64,000 nucleotides of DNA from Lentzea albidocapillata subsp. violacea (GTDB lineage Bacteria; Actinomycetota; Actinomycetes; Mycobacteriales; Pseudonocardiaceae), in the NCBI RefSeq assembly GCF_900100275.1, contig NZ_FNET01000005.1, positions 310,001 through 374,000 on the forward strand. The letters run 5' to 3'. A program made the position numbers and the translations under genes. Of this stretch, positions 27,031-36,298 are shown one piece after another (position 1 is the stretch's first letter; each line of letters opens with the position of its first letter). The notes under the pieces were generated by a model. The model was not told the origin of the DNA, did not search any database, and was given only the letters and a program-made list of their open reading frames with translations.

Positions 27031-28899
27031 TTGCCCGAGCTGGAAAGGCATTCGTTCGACGTTCTCGTGATCGGCGCGGGTGGTGCCGGTCTGCGAGCCG
27101 CGATCGAGGCCCGTGAGCACGGCCTGCGCACCGCCGTTCTCTGCAAGTCGTTGTTCGGCAAGGCCCACACCGTCATGGCCGAGGGCGGTATCGCCGCCGC
27201 CATGGGCAACGCCAACGAGAGCGACAACTGGCAGGTCCACTTCCGCGACACCATGCGCGGAGGCAAGTTCCTCAACAACTGGCGCATGGCCGAACTGCAC
27301 GCACAGGAGGCGCCGCAACGGGTCTGGGAACTGGAGACCTACGGCGCGCTGTTCGACCGCACCAAGGACGGCCGGATCTCGCAGCGCAACTTCGGTGGCC
27401 ACGAGTACCCGCGGCTCGCGCACGTCGGCGACCGCACCGGCCTCGAACTGATCCGCACGCTGCAGCAGAAGATCGTGTCGTTGCAGCAGGACGACTTCAA
27501 GGAGTTCGGCGACTACGAGGAACGCCTGCGGGTGTTCCAGGAGTTCACCGTCACCGAGCTCGTCAAGGACGGTGACAGGATCTCCGGCGCGTTCGGCTAC
27601 TGGCGCGAGTCCGGCCGGTTCGTGCTGTTCGAGGCACCGGCGGTGATCCTCGCGACCGGCGGCATCGGCAAGTCGTTCAAGGTCACCTCGAACTCCTGGG
27701 AGTACACCGGCGACGGCCACGCGCTCGCGATGCGCGCCGGTGCCTCGCTGATCAACATGGAGTTCATCCAGTTCCACCCCACCGGGATGGTCTGGCCGCC
27801 GTCGGTCAAGGGCATCCTCGTCACCGAGTCCGTCCGCGGTGACGGTGGCGTGCTGCGGAACTCCGACGGCAAGCGGTTCATGTTCGACTACATCCCCGAG
27901 GTGTTCAAGGACAAGTACGCCGACAACGAGGAAGAAGCCGACCGCTGGTACACCGACCAGGCGAACAACCGGCGCCCACCGGAACTGCTGCCGCGGGACG
28001 AGGTCGCCCGCGCGATCAACTCGGAGGTCAAGGCAGGGCGCGGATCGCCGCACGGTGGCGTCTTCCTCGACGTGTCGACGCGTCTGCCCGCCGAGGAGAT
28101 CCGCCGCCGGCTGCCGTCCATGCACCACCAGTTCAAGGAACTGGCCGATGTGGACATCACCGCCCAGCCGATGGAGGTCGGCCCGACCTGTCACTACGTG
28201 ATGGGCGGCGTCGAGGTGGAACCCGACACCGGATCCTCTTCGGTACCAGGGCTCTTCGCGGCCGGTGAGGTCTCCGGCGGCATGCACGGATCGAACCGGC
28301 TGGGCGGCAACTCGTTGTCGGACCTGCTCGTCTTCGGGCGCAGGGCCGGTGCGGGTGCCGCGGAGTACGTGCGGGCGATGGCCGAACGCCCTGTCGTGGC
28401 GGAGGACATCGTCACCGAGGCGCGGGCCACGGCGCTCAAACCCTTCCAGCAGGAAGGCGGCGAGAACCCGTACACCCTGCACATGGAGCTGCAGCAGTCC
28501 ATGAACGACCTCGTCGGCATCATCCGGAAAGCCGGTGAGATGGAAGAGGCGTTGCAGCGGCTGGAGAAGCTCAAGGAACGCGCGCAGGCGCTGACCGTCG
28601 AGGGACACCAGCAGTTCAACCCCGGCTGGCACCTCGCCCTCGACCTGCGCAACATGCTGCTGGTGTCGGAGTGTGTGGCGAAGGCGGCGTTGCTGCGCAC
28701 CGAGTCGCGCGGCGGTCACACCCGCGACGACCACCCGTCGATGGACGCCGAGTGGCGCCGGAAACTGCTGGTGTGCAAAGCCGACGGCGACGGGGCACAG
28801 GTGACGGAGAAGCCGCAGATCCCGATCCGGCACGACCTGCTGGACCTGTTCGACCGCAGCGAGCTGGAGAAGTACCTCACCGCCGAGGAGTTGGCATGA
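27031..28899 (+). CDS. sdhA: Succinate dehydrogenase flavoprotein subunit
   Basis: 622 aa from TTG 27031, with AAGGAG five bases upstream overlapping the previous stop. FAD dinucleotide motif VIGAGGAGLRAAIEA; covalent-flavin His in KSLFGKAHTVMAEGG; substrate-binding HPTGMVWPPSVKGILVTE; active-site Arg/His regions SRGGHTRDDHPSMD and GMHGSNRLGGNSL. Oxidises succinate to fumarate on the cytoplasmic face. Overlaps sdhB by 4 bp (ATGA). Confidence 0.96.
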   Translation: MPELERHSFDVLVIGAGGAGLRAAIEAREHGLRTAVLCKSLFGKAHTVMAEGGIAAAMGNANESDNWQVHFRDTMRGGKFLNNWRMAELHAQEAPQRVWELETYGALFDRTKDGRISQRNFGGHEYPRLAHVGDRTGLELIRTLQQKIVSLQQDDFKEFGDYEERLRVFQEFTVTELVKDGDRISGAFGYWRESGRFVLFEAPAVILATGGIGKSFKVTSNSWEYTGDGHALAMRAGASLINMEFIQFHPTGMVWPPSVKGILVTESVRGDGGVLRNSDGKRFMFDYIPEVFKDKYADNEEEADRWYTDQANNRRPPELLPRDEVARAINSEVKAGRGSPHGGVFLDVSTRLPAEEIRRRLPSMHHQFKELADVDITAQPMEVGPTCHYVMGGVEVEPDTGSSSVPGLFAAGEVSGGMHGSNRLGGNSLSDLLVFGRRAGAGAAEYVRAMAERPVVAEDIVTEARATALKPFQQEGGENPYTLHMELQQSMNDLVGIIRKAGEMEEALQRLEKLKERAQALTVEGHQQFNPGWHLALDLRNMLLVSECVAKAALLRTESRGGHTRDDHPSMDAEWRRKLLVCKADGDGAQVTEKPQIPIRHDLLDLFDRSELEKYLTAEELA

Positions 28900-29645
28900 G
28901 CTACCAGGGGAAGTTCCGGGTGTGGCGCGGTGACGACTCCGGCGGTGGGCTGGAGGACTTCACCGTCGAGGTCAACGAGGGTGAGGTCGTCCTCGACATC
29001 ATCCACCGGCTGCAGGCCACGCAGACGCCGGACCTCGCGGTGCGGTGGAACTGCAAGGCCGGCAAGTGCGGCTCATGTTCGGCGGAGATCAACGGACGGC
29101 CGCGGCTGCTCTGCATGACCCGGATGTCGATCTTCGAGGAGTCGGAGACGATCACGGTCACGCCGATGCGGACGTTCCCGATCATCCGCGACCTCGTGAC
29201 CGACGTGTCCTTCAACTACACCAAGGCACGCGAGGTCCCGTCGTTCACGCCGCCCAAGGACCTGGCGCCGGGCGAGTACCGGATGCAGCAGGTCGACGTC
29301 GAGCGCTCGCAGGAGTTCCGCAAGTGCATCGAGTGCTTCCTGTGCCAGAACACCTGCCACGTGGTGCGTGACCACGAGGAGAACAAGGAGGCGTTCTCAG
29401 GGCCGCGGTTCCTCATGCGGGTCGCCGAACTGGAGATGCACCCGCTCGACACCGCGGACCGCGTCGACCAGGCGCAGGACGACCACGGGCTCGGTCTCTG
29501 CAACATCACCAAATGCTGCAGCGAGGTCTGTCCCGAGCACATCCACATCACCGACAACGCGCTCATCCCCATGAAGGAGCGCGTCGCCGACCGCAAGTAC
29601 GACCCGATCGTCTGGCTCGGCAACAAGCTGTTCAAGCGGTCCTAG
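28896..29645 (+). CDS. sdhB: Succinate dehydrogenase iron-sulfur subunit
   Basis: 249 aa. The N-terminal ferredoxin domain with the [2Fe-2S] motif CKAGKCGSC and a later Cys (RLLCM) is followed by the C-terminal cluster motifs CIECFLCQNTC and CNITKCCSEVCP for [4Fe-4S] and [3Fe-4S]. It links the flavoprotein to the membrane quinone site. The last 14 bases overlap the convergent response-regulator gene. Confidence 0.96.
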   Translation: MSYQGKFRVWRGDDSGGGLEDFTVEVNEGEVVLDIIHRLQATQTPDLAVRWNCKAGKCGSCSAEINGRPRLLCMTRMSIFEESETITVTPMRTFPIIRDLVTDVSFNYTKAREVPSFTPPKDLAPGEYRMQQVDVERSQEFRKCIECFLCQNTCHVVRDHEENKEAFSGPRFLMRVAELEMHPLDTADRVDQAQDDHGLGLCNITKCCSEVCPEHIHITDNALIPMKERVADRKYDPIVWLGNKLFKRS

Positions 29646-30288
29646 CGACGGCCTGCGGTATGACCAGCCCGGACTCGTAGGCCATCACCACGGCCTGCGC
29701 CCGGCTGGTCAGCCGCAGCTTCGTCATCACGCGGTTGAGGTGCGTCTTCACCGTGCCCTCCGTGACCGTCAGCCTGGTCGCGATCGCCGTGTTCGTCAGC
29801 CCGGTGCCGACCAGCCGCAGCACCTCGCGCTCGCGATCCGTCAGCTCGTCCAGACCGGCCGGACTCCACGGCGACACAGCCGAGTCGCCCCTCAGGTACG
29901 CCGCCACGAGCCTGCGCATCACCGTGGGACCGAACTGCATCTCGCCCGAGGCGACGGCGGTGATGGCGGCGATCAGACGGGCCGGTTCCGACTCCTTCAG
30001 CACGAACCCCGCCGCGCCCAGCCGCAACGCCTCGTGGACGTACTCGTCCAGGTCGAATGTGGTCAGCACCAGCACCCGCGTGGACGCCGCGACGCGTTTG
30101 AGCGAGGCCAGTCCCGGCAGGCGGATGTCGAGCAGGATCACGTCCGGCCTCGACGACTCGGCCAGTGCGGACGCGGTGACACCGTCCCCGGCCTCGCCGA
30201 CGACGGTCAGATCAGGTGAAGCGTTCAGCAACGCGACCAGGCCGGCCCTGAACAACGGCTGGTCGTCCACTACAAGCACGCGCGTCAC
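29632..30288 (-). CDS. Orphan NarL/LuxR-family response regulator
   Basis: 218 aa, GTG start. Receiver domain with acidic pair VDDQ, phosphoacceptor Asp in VILLDIRLPG, Thr and Lys positions VLVLTTF and VLKESEP. LuxR helix-turn-helix: LTDREREVLRLVGTGLTNTAIATRL and TEGTVKTHLNRVMTKLRL. No histidine kinase gene is adjacent, so its partner is elsewhere. Its 3' end lies inside sdhB on the opposite strand, giving antisense overlap of 14 bp. Confidence 0.92.
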   Translation of the reverse strand: MTRVLVVDDQPLFRAGLVALLNASPDLTVVGEAGDGVTASALAESSRPDVILLDIRLPGLASLKRVAASTRVLVLTTFDLDEYVHEALRLGAAGFVLKESEPARLIAAITAVASGEMQFGPTVMRRLVAAYLRGDSAVSPWSPAGLDELTDREREVLRLVGTGLTNTAIATRLTVTEGTVKTHLNRVMTKLRLTSRAQAVVMAYESGLVIPQAVARTA

Positions 30289-30413
30289 AATGCCCCTCAC
30301 TCATGTGACGTCACCGCGGTAGATCCCCCACCACGAGCGTACCGCGAAAGTTGACGGGAGATCCACTCTTCGTGAGACGCCCCGGTTCCGTTCGCGCCGA
30401 TACGTTCCGGACC

Positions 30414-30689
30414 ATGCGCACCGCATCCGCCGACCTGCACGCCGTCCGCACGATCACCGTCGACGGCTCGGACGTCTACCTCCGGGTCACGGCCAGTCCG
30501 GTCGACCTGCGGATCCGGTGGTCCCGCGACGGCGACCACCGGGTGGCGGGCAGTCCCGTGCTGTTCCCGGCGGGTGACCGCTCGCGTCGGCTGCTCGGCA
30601 CGAACTTCCGTGCCGGCACCACGTTCTGCCTCGACGTCGTAGGGGAAGCGAGGCAGGACTGGCGCGGTGTCGTCGACTGGAACGTCTGA
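30414..30689 (+). CDS. Small hypothetical protein, beta-rich
   Basis: 91 aa from ATG 30414 (longer in-frame start at 30351 is less likely because it has no ribosome site). The residues alternate in a way typical of a beta-sandwich (VYLRVTASPVDLRIRW, TTFCLDVVGEARQDW) with a single Cys. No signal peptide or known motif. It is followed by a strong hairpin terminator, which supports a real transcript. Confidence 0.6.
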   Translation: MRTASADLHAVRTITVDGSDVYLRVTASPVDLRIRWSRDGDHRVAGSPVLFPAGDRSRRLLGTNFRAGTTFCLDVVGEARQDWRGVVDWNV

Positions 30690-30714
30690 CCTTCCGATGG
30701 CCTTCGGAAACAGC

Positions 30715-30749
30715 GAACGGGGCGTGTCCGATGTGGACACGCCCCGTTC
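30715..30749. terminator. Bidirectional hairpin terminator
   Basis: Perfect 15-bp stem GAACGGGGCGTGTCC with a GATGT loop, between the small plus-strand gene and the end of gluD. Confidence 0.88.
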
Positions 30750-30762
30750 CGCTCGTGCTCCG

Positions 30763-31638
30763 TCAGCCGGCGGCCGAGGCGTCCATCAGGACGGGCTTCT
30801 CCGCGTCGGGGTTGTCGGGCTTGATGACCTTCTTGTTGCGGCGGTTGCGCTTCTCGAGGTACGTCGCGAGCCACGTCAGCAACAGGCACAGTCCGATGTA
30901 GACCAGGGCGACCACGATCATCACCGAGATCATCGGACGGCCGAAGTTGACCGCGTCACCACCGATGCGAGTACCCCACCGCAGCAGCTCCTCGAAGGTG
31001 ATGAGGAAGCCGAGCGCGGTGTCCTTCAGCAGCACGACGAGCTGGCTGATGATGGTCGGCAGCATGGCCCGCAACGCCTGCGGCAGCAGCACGAACGTCA
31101 TCACCTGCGTCTTGCGCATGCCCAGCGCGTACGCGGCCTCACTCTGGCCCTTCGGCAGCGAGTTGATGCCCGCGCGGAAGATCTCCGCGAGCACCGAGCC
31201 GTTGTACAGCATCAGGCTGATCACGACGGCCGTGAACGCGCTCAGCTTCACCCCGGCCACGGGAAGGCCGTAGTAGAAGAAGAACATCATGATCACGAGC
31301 GGGATCGCGCGGAAGATCTCGACGATCACCGCCGCGGGAACGCGCACCCACGCGTGGTCGGACAGCCGCGCCGCCGCGAAGATCGCGCCGAACGCCAGTG
31401 CCAGCACCGCGCCGACGGCGAACGCGCTGAGCGTGTTGCCGATCGCCTCGACCAGCGAGAGCTGGATCTGCTTGTAGTTGACCCAGTCGAGCCTGCGGGC
31501 GGTGAACTGGTCGGTGACGATGAACCGCATCACCACGTACACCAGCGCCGCGAGCACCGCCGCGATGCCGATGACGGCCATGATCTTGTGACGGACGCGG
31601 GCCTTCGGACCCGGGACGTCGAACAGCACCATGCTCAT
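30763..31638 (-). CDS. gluD: Glutamate ABC transporter permease GluD
   Basis: 291 aa, about five to six membrane helices. HisM-type permease with the EAA loop (EAAYALGMRKTQVMTFVLLPQALRAMLP) and a long basic cytoplasmic C-terminus (EKRNRRNKKVIKPDN). It forms the channel with GluC for glutamate-type amino acids. ATG 31638 overlaps the gluC stop by 4 bp. Last gene of gluABCD, ending at a hairpin. Confidence 0.9.
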   Translation of the reverse strand: MSMVLFDVPGPKARVRHKIMAVIGIAAVLAALVYVVMRFIVTDQFTARRLDWVNYKQIQLSLVEAIGNTLSAFAVGAVLALAFGAIFAAARLSDHAWVRVPAAVIVEIFRAIPLVIMMFFFYYGLPVAGVKLSAFTAVVISLMLYNGSVLAEIFRAGINSLPKGQSEAAYALGMRKTQVMTFVLLPQALRAMLPTIISQLVVLLKDTALGFLITFEELLRWGTRIGGDAVNFGRPMISVMIVVALVYIGLCLLLTWLATYLEKRNRRNKKVIKPDNPDAEKPVLMDASAAG

Positions 31639-32282
31639 CGGGCCACGCTCCACCGCTTCTCGAAGACCTGCTGGACGTACGTCAGCGGCATCACCAGGAT
31701 GACGAACCCGAGTGCGACCCACAGGAGTCCGATGAGGACGTTGTCACCCTGATCCGCCAGCTGCTCGCGGATGTTGCCCGCCTGCACGACGGCGAAGCCG
31801 GACGCGACCGTCGTGTTCTTCAGCAGAGCGATCATGGTGCTCGTCATCGGCGGCACGACCGAGCGCAACGCCTGCGGCAGCACCACGTTGCCGAGCATCT
31901 GCGTGAACGTGAGACCCAGCGCGCGGGAGGCCTCGGCCTGCCCGACCGGCACCGTGTTGATGCCCGATCGCACGACCTCGCAGACGAATGCCGCCGTGTA
32001 GAGCGACAGCGACACCACCGCGGCGGTGTACGGCTCGATCCTCAGGATGTCCAGCAGCGGGTACGCGAACACGAAGAACACGAAGACCAGCGTCAGTGGC
32101 GTGTTGCGCACGACCGTCACGTACATCGTGCCGACGCCCCGGAACACCGGCACCGGGCTGACCCTCAGCGCCGCGAGGAACGTGCCCAGCACCAGCGACA
32201 GCACCGCGGAGACCGCGAAGAGCTGGAGCGTCTGGCCAAATGCGCTCAGGAACAGATCTAGGTTGTTGGTGAGGACGCTCAT
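31635..32282 (-). CDS. gluC: Glutamate ABC transporter permease GluC
   Basis: 215 aa, five predicted membrane helices and the EAA motif EASRALGLTFTQMLGNVVLPQALRSV. Partner of GluD. Separated from gluB by 79 bp containing a stable hairpin, as is common after binding-protein genes that are made in excess. Confidence 0.9.
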   Translation of the reverse strand: MSVLTNNLDLFLSAFGQTLQLFAVSAVLSLVLGTFLAALRVSPVPVFRGVGTMYVTVVRNTPLTLVFVFFVFAYPLLDILRIEPYTAAVVSLSLYTAAFVCEVVRSGINTVPVGQAEASRALGLTFTQMLGNVVLPQALRSVVPPMTSTMIALLKNTTVASGFAVVQAGNIREQLADQGDNVLIGLLWVALGFVILVMPLTYVQQVFEKRWSVAR

Positions 32283-32317
32283 CGGTTTCCTTGCCGTCCG
32301 TCCGCCTTCAAAGGAAC

Positions 32318-32348
32318 GGCCGGCGGACCCACGTGGGATCCACCGGCC
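32318..32348 (-). promoter_or_regulatory. Intercistronic hairpin between gluB and gluC
   Basis: Stem of GGCCGGYGGA type (32318-32331 with 32335-32348, small mismatches) with a 3-nt turn. It may stabilise gluB mRNA or attenuate readthrough to the permeases. No U-tract. Confidence 0.5.
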
Positions 32349-32361
32349 ACGTGAGGAACCG

Positions 32362-33255
32362 TCAGTACCTGTCGATCTTCGGCTTCTCGGCGGACGAGCC
32401 GGACTTGCCCAGCGTGCCGTCGTAGATCTTCTGCCACGAGCCGTCGTCCAGCGACGTCTGCAGGATGTCGTTCACCTTGTCGCGCAGGGCCTTGTCGTCC
32501 TTCGGCAGGCCGATGCCGTACGGCTCGCTGGAGAACGTCTTGCCGACGACCTTCAGCTTGCCCTCCTCGGCGGCGGCGTAGCCCTTGAGGATCGCGTCGT
32601 CCGTGGTGACGGCGTCGACCTCACCGTTGAGGAGCTTGGTGACGCACTGCGAGTAGCCCTGGAACTCGAGGACGTTGCCCGGTTCGGTCAGGCCCTGGTC
32701 CTTGATGAGCTTGGCCGGCGTGGAGCCGGTCACCGAGCACACCTTCTTGCCCTTGAGGGTGTCCTTGCCGGTGATCGAGGTGTCGTCGGCCTTGATCAGG
32801 AGGTCCTGGCCGGCGACGAAGTACGGTCCGGCGAACGAGACCTTCTCCTTGCGGCCGGCGTTGATCGTGTAGGTGCCGACGTAGTAGTCGACGTCCCCGT
32901 TGATCAGCGCCTGCTCGCGGGCGGCGGACTGGATCGTCTTGAACTGGATCTTCGTCTCGGGGTCGAAGCCGAGCTTCGCGGCGATCAGGCGCGCGATGTC
33001 GATGTCGAAGCCGCTGTACTTGTTCGTCGTCGGGTCCTTGTAGCCCAGACCCGGCTGGTCTTCCTTGACACCGACGATGAGCTCGCCGCGCGCCTTGATC
33101 TTCTCGAACGTGGGCGAGCCGTCGACCTTGACGTCCTTGGCGACCTCGAAGAGGCCGGCGGGCGCCGCCGTGTCGGTCGGGCTGCCCTCCTTGCCACACG
33201 CGGTCAGGGCCAGTGCGCCCGTCAGCAGCACCGCCGCAAGGGTGCGAACCCTCAT
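32362..33255 (-). CDS. gluB: Glutamate-binding lipoprotein GluB
   Basis: 297 aa. Lipoprotein signal with lipobox ALTAC (mature Cys20), then a family 3 solute-binding domain: GVKEDQPGLGYKDPTTNKYSGFDIDIARLIAAKLGF, NGDVDYYVGTYTINAGRKEKVSFAGPYF and DAVTTDDAIL. Captures glutamate or aspartate outside the membrane. ATG 33255 with AGGAGAAGG upstream; 39 bp after gluA. Confidence 0.93.
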   Translation of the reverse strand: MRVRTLAAVLLTGALALTACGKEGSPTDTAAPAGLFEVAKDVKVDGSPTFEKIKARGELIVGVKEDQPGLGYKDPTTNKYSGFDIDIARLIAAKLGFDPETKIQFKTIQSAAREQALINGDVDYYVGTYTINAGRKEKVSFAGPYFVAGQDLLIKADDTSITGKDTLKGKKVCSVTGSTPAKLIKDQGLTEPGNVLEFQGYSQCVTKLLNGEVDAVTTDDAILKGYAAAEEGKLKVVGKTFSSEPYGIGLPKDDKALRDKVNDILQTSLDDGSWQKIYDGTLGKSGSSAEKPKIDRY

Positions 33256-33294
33256 CGTCCTTCTCCTGCCATTCGTTCGAAAGTGGGCTGACTA

Positions 33295-34047
33295 CTAGTG
33301 AGTCAGGATCTTGCCAAGGAAGTCCTTCGCGCGGTTGGACTTCGGGGCCGAGAAGAACTCTTCGGGTGTCGAGTCCTCGACCACCTCGCCGTCGGACATG
33401 AAGATCACCCGGTCCGCGGCCTTGCGGGCGAAGCCCATCTCGTGCGTGACGACCAGCATGGTCATCCCGTCCTTGGCCAGGCCCGTCATGACGTCCAGGA
33501 CCTCCTGGACCATCTCCGGGTCGAGCGCCGAGGTCGGCTCGTCGAACAGCATCACCTTGGGCTTCATCGCGAGCGCGCGGGCGATCGCCGCACGCTGCTG
33601 CTGCCCACCGGAGAGCTGCGCGGGGAACTTGTCGGCCTGGTTCGCGATCCCGACCCGCTCCAGCAGTTCCATCGCGGTCTTGCGCGCCTCGGCGGCGGGC
33701 GTCCTGCGCACCTTCACCGGAGCGAGCATGACGTTCTCGACGATGGTCTTGTGCGCGAAAAGGTTGAAGGACTGGAACACCATGCCGACATCGGCACGAA
33801 GGCGGGCCAGTTCTTTTCCTTCGGCGGGAAGCGGCTGCCCGTCGACCTCGATGACGCCGGAATCGATCGGCTCGAGGCGGTTGATGGTCCGGCACAGGGT
33901 CGACTTACCGGAACCCGACGGCCCCAGCACGACCACGACCTGGCCCTTCGGCACTTCCAGCTGCACGTTCTTGAGCACGTGCAACGGGCCGAAGAACTTG
34001 TCCACACCCGCCACACGAATCATCGGCGGTGCAGAGGCGGCAGTCAT
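33295..34047 (-). CDS. gluA: Glutamate ABC transporter ATP-binding protein GluA
   Basis: 250 aa from ATG 34047, chosen because GGAGG precedes it. Walker [11 protein letters not shown]-loop [13 protein letters not shown], signature LSGGQQQR, Walker [14 protein letters not shown]-loop VVTHEMGFA. First gene of gluABCD and divergent from the two-component pair, with 136 bp between starts. C. glutamicum also carries gluABCD near recA-recX. Confidence 0.95.
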   Translation of the reverse strand: MTAASAPPMIRVAGVDKFFGPLHVLKNVQLEVPKGQVVVVLGPSGSGKSTLCRTINRLEPIDSGVIEVDGQPLPAEGKELARLRADVGMVFQSFNLFAHKTIVENVMLAPVKVRRTPAAEARKTAMELLERVGIANQADKFPAQLSGGQQQRAAIARALAMKPKVMLFDEPTSALDPEMVQEVLDVMTGLAKDGMTMLVVTHEMGFARKAADRVIFMSDGEVVEDSTPEEFFSAPKSNRAKDFLGKILTH

Positions 34048-34183
34048 CCAGTCCTCCATTTGGGGGTCGTCGGCGTTGGCGGAAACCTAGGTGTCCGCCA
34101 CCACACCAGTCCAGGACATTGAGCAAGACTTAGGGTCTCAACTCTGTCACAGGCAGACATCGGTTGCCCGGGAGGTAGCGAAA

Positions 34184-34858
34184 GTGCGCGTGCTGCTCGT
34201 CGAGGACGACGACAGGGTCGCCGAGGCCTTGGTCCCAGCCCTGACCAGACGGGGTTTCCAGGTGGACCGGCAGGCCACGGGCCGTGGCACGCTCGACCGC
34301 CTCGCCGGCGTCGACGTGGTGCTGCTCGACCTCGGCCTGCCCGACATGGACGGCGTGACGCTGTGCCGTGCCATCAGGGCCGCTTCGGACGTCGCGATCA
34401 TCGTGGTGTCCGCGAGAGGAGAGATCGACGACCGGATCCTCGGCCTGCACGCCGGGGCCGACGACTACCTGGTCAAGCCTTACGACGTGGGAGAACTGGT
34501 CGCGCGCGTGCACGCCGTCCGGCGTCGCCGCGGTGCCGATCCGGTCGGTGTGGGCGCGGTGTCCACGGAGGTGTTCGAGACCGGTGACGTGCGCGTCGAC
34601 CTGGGGCGTCACGAGGTCACGGTCGCGGGGGAGTCGGTCGCCCTGTCCCGCAAGGAGTTCCAGGTGCTCGCGCTGGTGATGGCCGCGGGTGGCGCGGTGT
34701 GCACGCGCGAGCGGATCCTCGCCGAGGTGTGGGGCCGCACGTGGTCCGGTGCCAACCGGACGCTGGACGTGCACGTCGCCACGCTGAGGACGAAGCTCGG
34801 CAGGCCCGCGCTGCTGGAGACCGTGCGCGGCGTCGGATACCGGCTGGGGCAGGTGTGA
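34184..34858 (+). CDS. OmpR-family response regulator
   Basis: 224 aa, GTG after GGGAGGTAG. Receiver: VEDDD, phosphoacceptor Asp in VVLLDLGLPDMDG, Lys in YLVKPYDVGELVARV. Winged helix: LSRKEFQVLALVMAAGGAVCTRERILAEVWG and RTLDVHVATLRTKLG. The cognate kinase follows 54 bp downstream and gluABCD is divergent, so control of glutamate uptake is a reasonable inference. Confidence 0.93.
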   Translation: MRVLLVEDDDRVAEALVPALTRRGFQVDRQATGRGTLDRLAGVDVVLLDLGLPDMDGVTLCRAIRAASDVAIIVVSARGEIDDRILGLHAGADDYLVKPYDVGELVARVHAVRRRRGADPVGVGAVSTEVFETGDVRVDLGRHEVTVAGESVALSRKEFQVLALVMAAGGAVCTRERILAEVWGRTWSGANRTLDVHVATLRTKLGRPALLETVRGVGYRLGQV

Positions 34859-34912
34859 TCTCGATTGTGTGATTTTTCGCCGGCGTGTCGCGGCAAGGTG
34901 GGGTGACGGGCT

Positions 34913-36298
34913 GTGCGGTCCCGACTGCTGAGCGTGGTGCTGGCCCTGATCGTGCTGGTGCTCGTGGGCCTCGGCGTGCCGCTGGGCCGCAACGTGGCGG
35001 CCGCGGAACAGCAGGAGATGTTCCTCGACCGGCTCACCGACACCAGCCGGTTCGCGTCGCTGGCGCAACGGCCGTTGATCGACGACAGCCCGCACCTGCT
35101 GCGGGCCGAACTGGAGCGCTACGACGAGCTGTACGACATCGGCGTGGCCGTGGTGGGCCGCGACGCGCCGACCGTGCCGCTGGTGGCCTCGCGCAACGAC
35201 CTCGCGCTCGGTGACCCGGTCGTGCAGGACCTGGTCAGCAAGGCGCTGGCCGGGCGCCTGCCGGTCGCGCCGGAGTTGTTCGCGCCGTGGAGCGCCTCCA
35301 AGGTCGTGCTCGCCGAACCGGTGCTGGTCGACGGCGAGGTACGCGGCGCGGTGATCACGTTCTCGCCGACCGCCAAGACCCGCTTCGAGGTGCTCGCGTG
35401 GTGGGCCCTGCTGCTCGCGGGAAGCCTGCTGGTGCTGGCGCTCGCCGTGCTGCTGGCACTGCCGGTGGTGCGCTGGACGTTGCGGCCGGTGCAGGCGCTG
35501 GACGAGGCGACCGGCAAGCTCCTCGCCGCGGTCGTCTCCGGCCGGCCGGTGCCACCGGTGGGCGCGGAGTCCGGGCCCCCGGAACTGCGTCAGCTCTCGC
35601 GGTCGTTCGACCAGATGGCCGCGAACGTGAGCGATGTGCTTGCCGCGCAACGGGCCTTCGTCGCCGACGCGTCACATCAGCTGCGCAACCCGTTGACGGC
35701 GCTGAAACTCCGGCTGTCCAACCTGGAGGGTCACGTCGACTCGGAGGCGGAGGTGCACCAGGTCGAGGCGCTGAGCGAGGCCGACCGGCTCAACCGCATC
35801 CTCGACGAACTGCTCTCCATGGCGCGTGCCGAGTCCAGTTCCGTGGACCCGGTTCCGGTCGACGTCGACAAGTCCGTGGCGGCGCGGTTGTCCGCGTGGT
35901 CGTCGGCCGCGGCCGCGAAGGAGGTGCACCTGGTGCTCGACGGGGAACGGGTCGGCATGGCCCTCGTCCCGCCACGCGGGGTCGAGACGATCCTGGACGC
36001 GCTGCTCGACAACGCCCTGAAGTTCACCGCCGAAGGCACGCTGATCGTGGTCGACGCCCGCAAGTCCGGCGGCGTCATCCGGCTCTCCGTCGCCGACCAC
36101 GGGCCCGGCCTGCAGCCCGACGAGCTGGAGCGGGCCACCGACCGGTTCTGGCGCAGCCCTGCTCACCAGAACGTGCCGGGCTCCGGGCTGGGGCTCTCGA
36201 TCGTGCGGCTGCTGGTCGAACGCGTCGACGGCACCGTGTCCCTGGAGTCGCCAGAGGACGGTGGCCTGAAGGTCGTGATCACGCTCCCCGCGGCCTAG
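34913..36298 (+). CDS. Membrane sensor histidine kinase
   Basis: 461 aa, GTG start. Two membrane helices (about 5-25 and 160-182) enclose a sensor domain of about 135 residues. HAMP follows, then H-box DASHQLRNPLTALKLRL, N-box LDALLDNALKFTAEG, G1 VADHGPGLQPDEL and G2 PGSGLGLSIVRLLVE. The stop codon shares bases with the stop of the convergent TAXI lipoprotein gene. That gene codes for a possible extracytoplasmic partner of this sensor (inference). Confidence 0.93.
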   Translation: MRSRLLSVVLALIVLVLVGLGVPLGRNVAAAEQQEMFLDRLTDTSRFASLAQRPLIDDSPHLLRAELERYDELYDIGVAVVGRDAPTVPLVASRNDLALGDPVVQDLVSKALAGRLPVAPELFAPWSASKVVLAEPVLVDGEVRGAVITFSPTAKTRFEVLAWWALLLAGSLLVLALAVLLALPVVRWTLRPVQALDEATGKLLAAVVSGRPVPPVGAESGPPELRQLSRSFDQMAANVSDVLAAQRAFVADASHQLRNPLTALKLRLSNLEGHVDSEAEVHQVEALSEADRLNRILDELLSMARAESSSVDPVPVDVDKSVAARLSAWSSAAAAKEVHLVLDGERVGMALVPPRGVETILDALLDNALKFTAEGTLIVVDARKSGGVIRLSVADHGPGLQPDELERATDRFWRSPAHQNVPGSGLGLSIVRLLVERVDGTVSLESPEDGGLKVVITLPAA

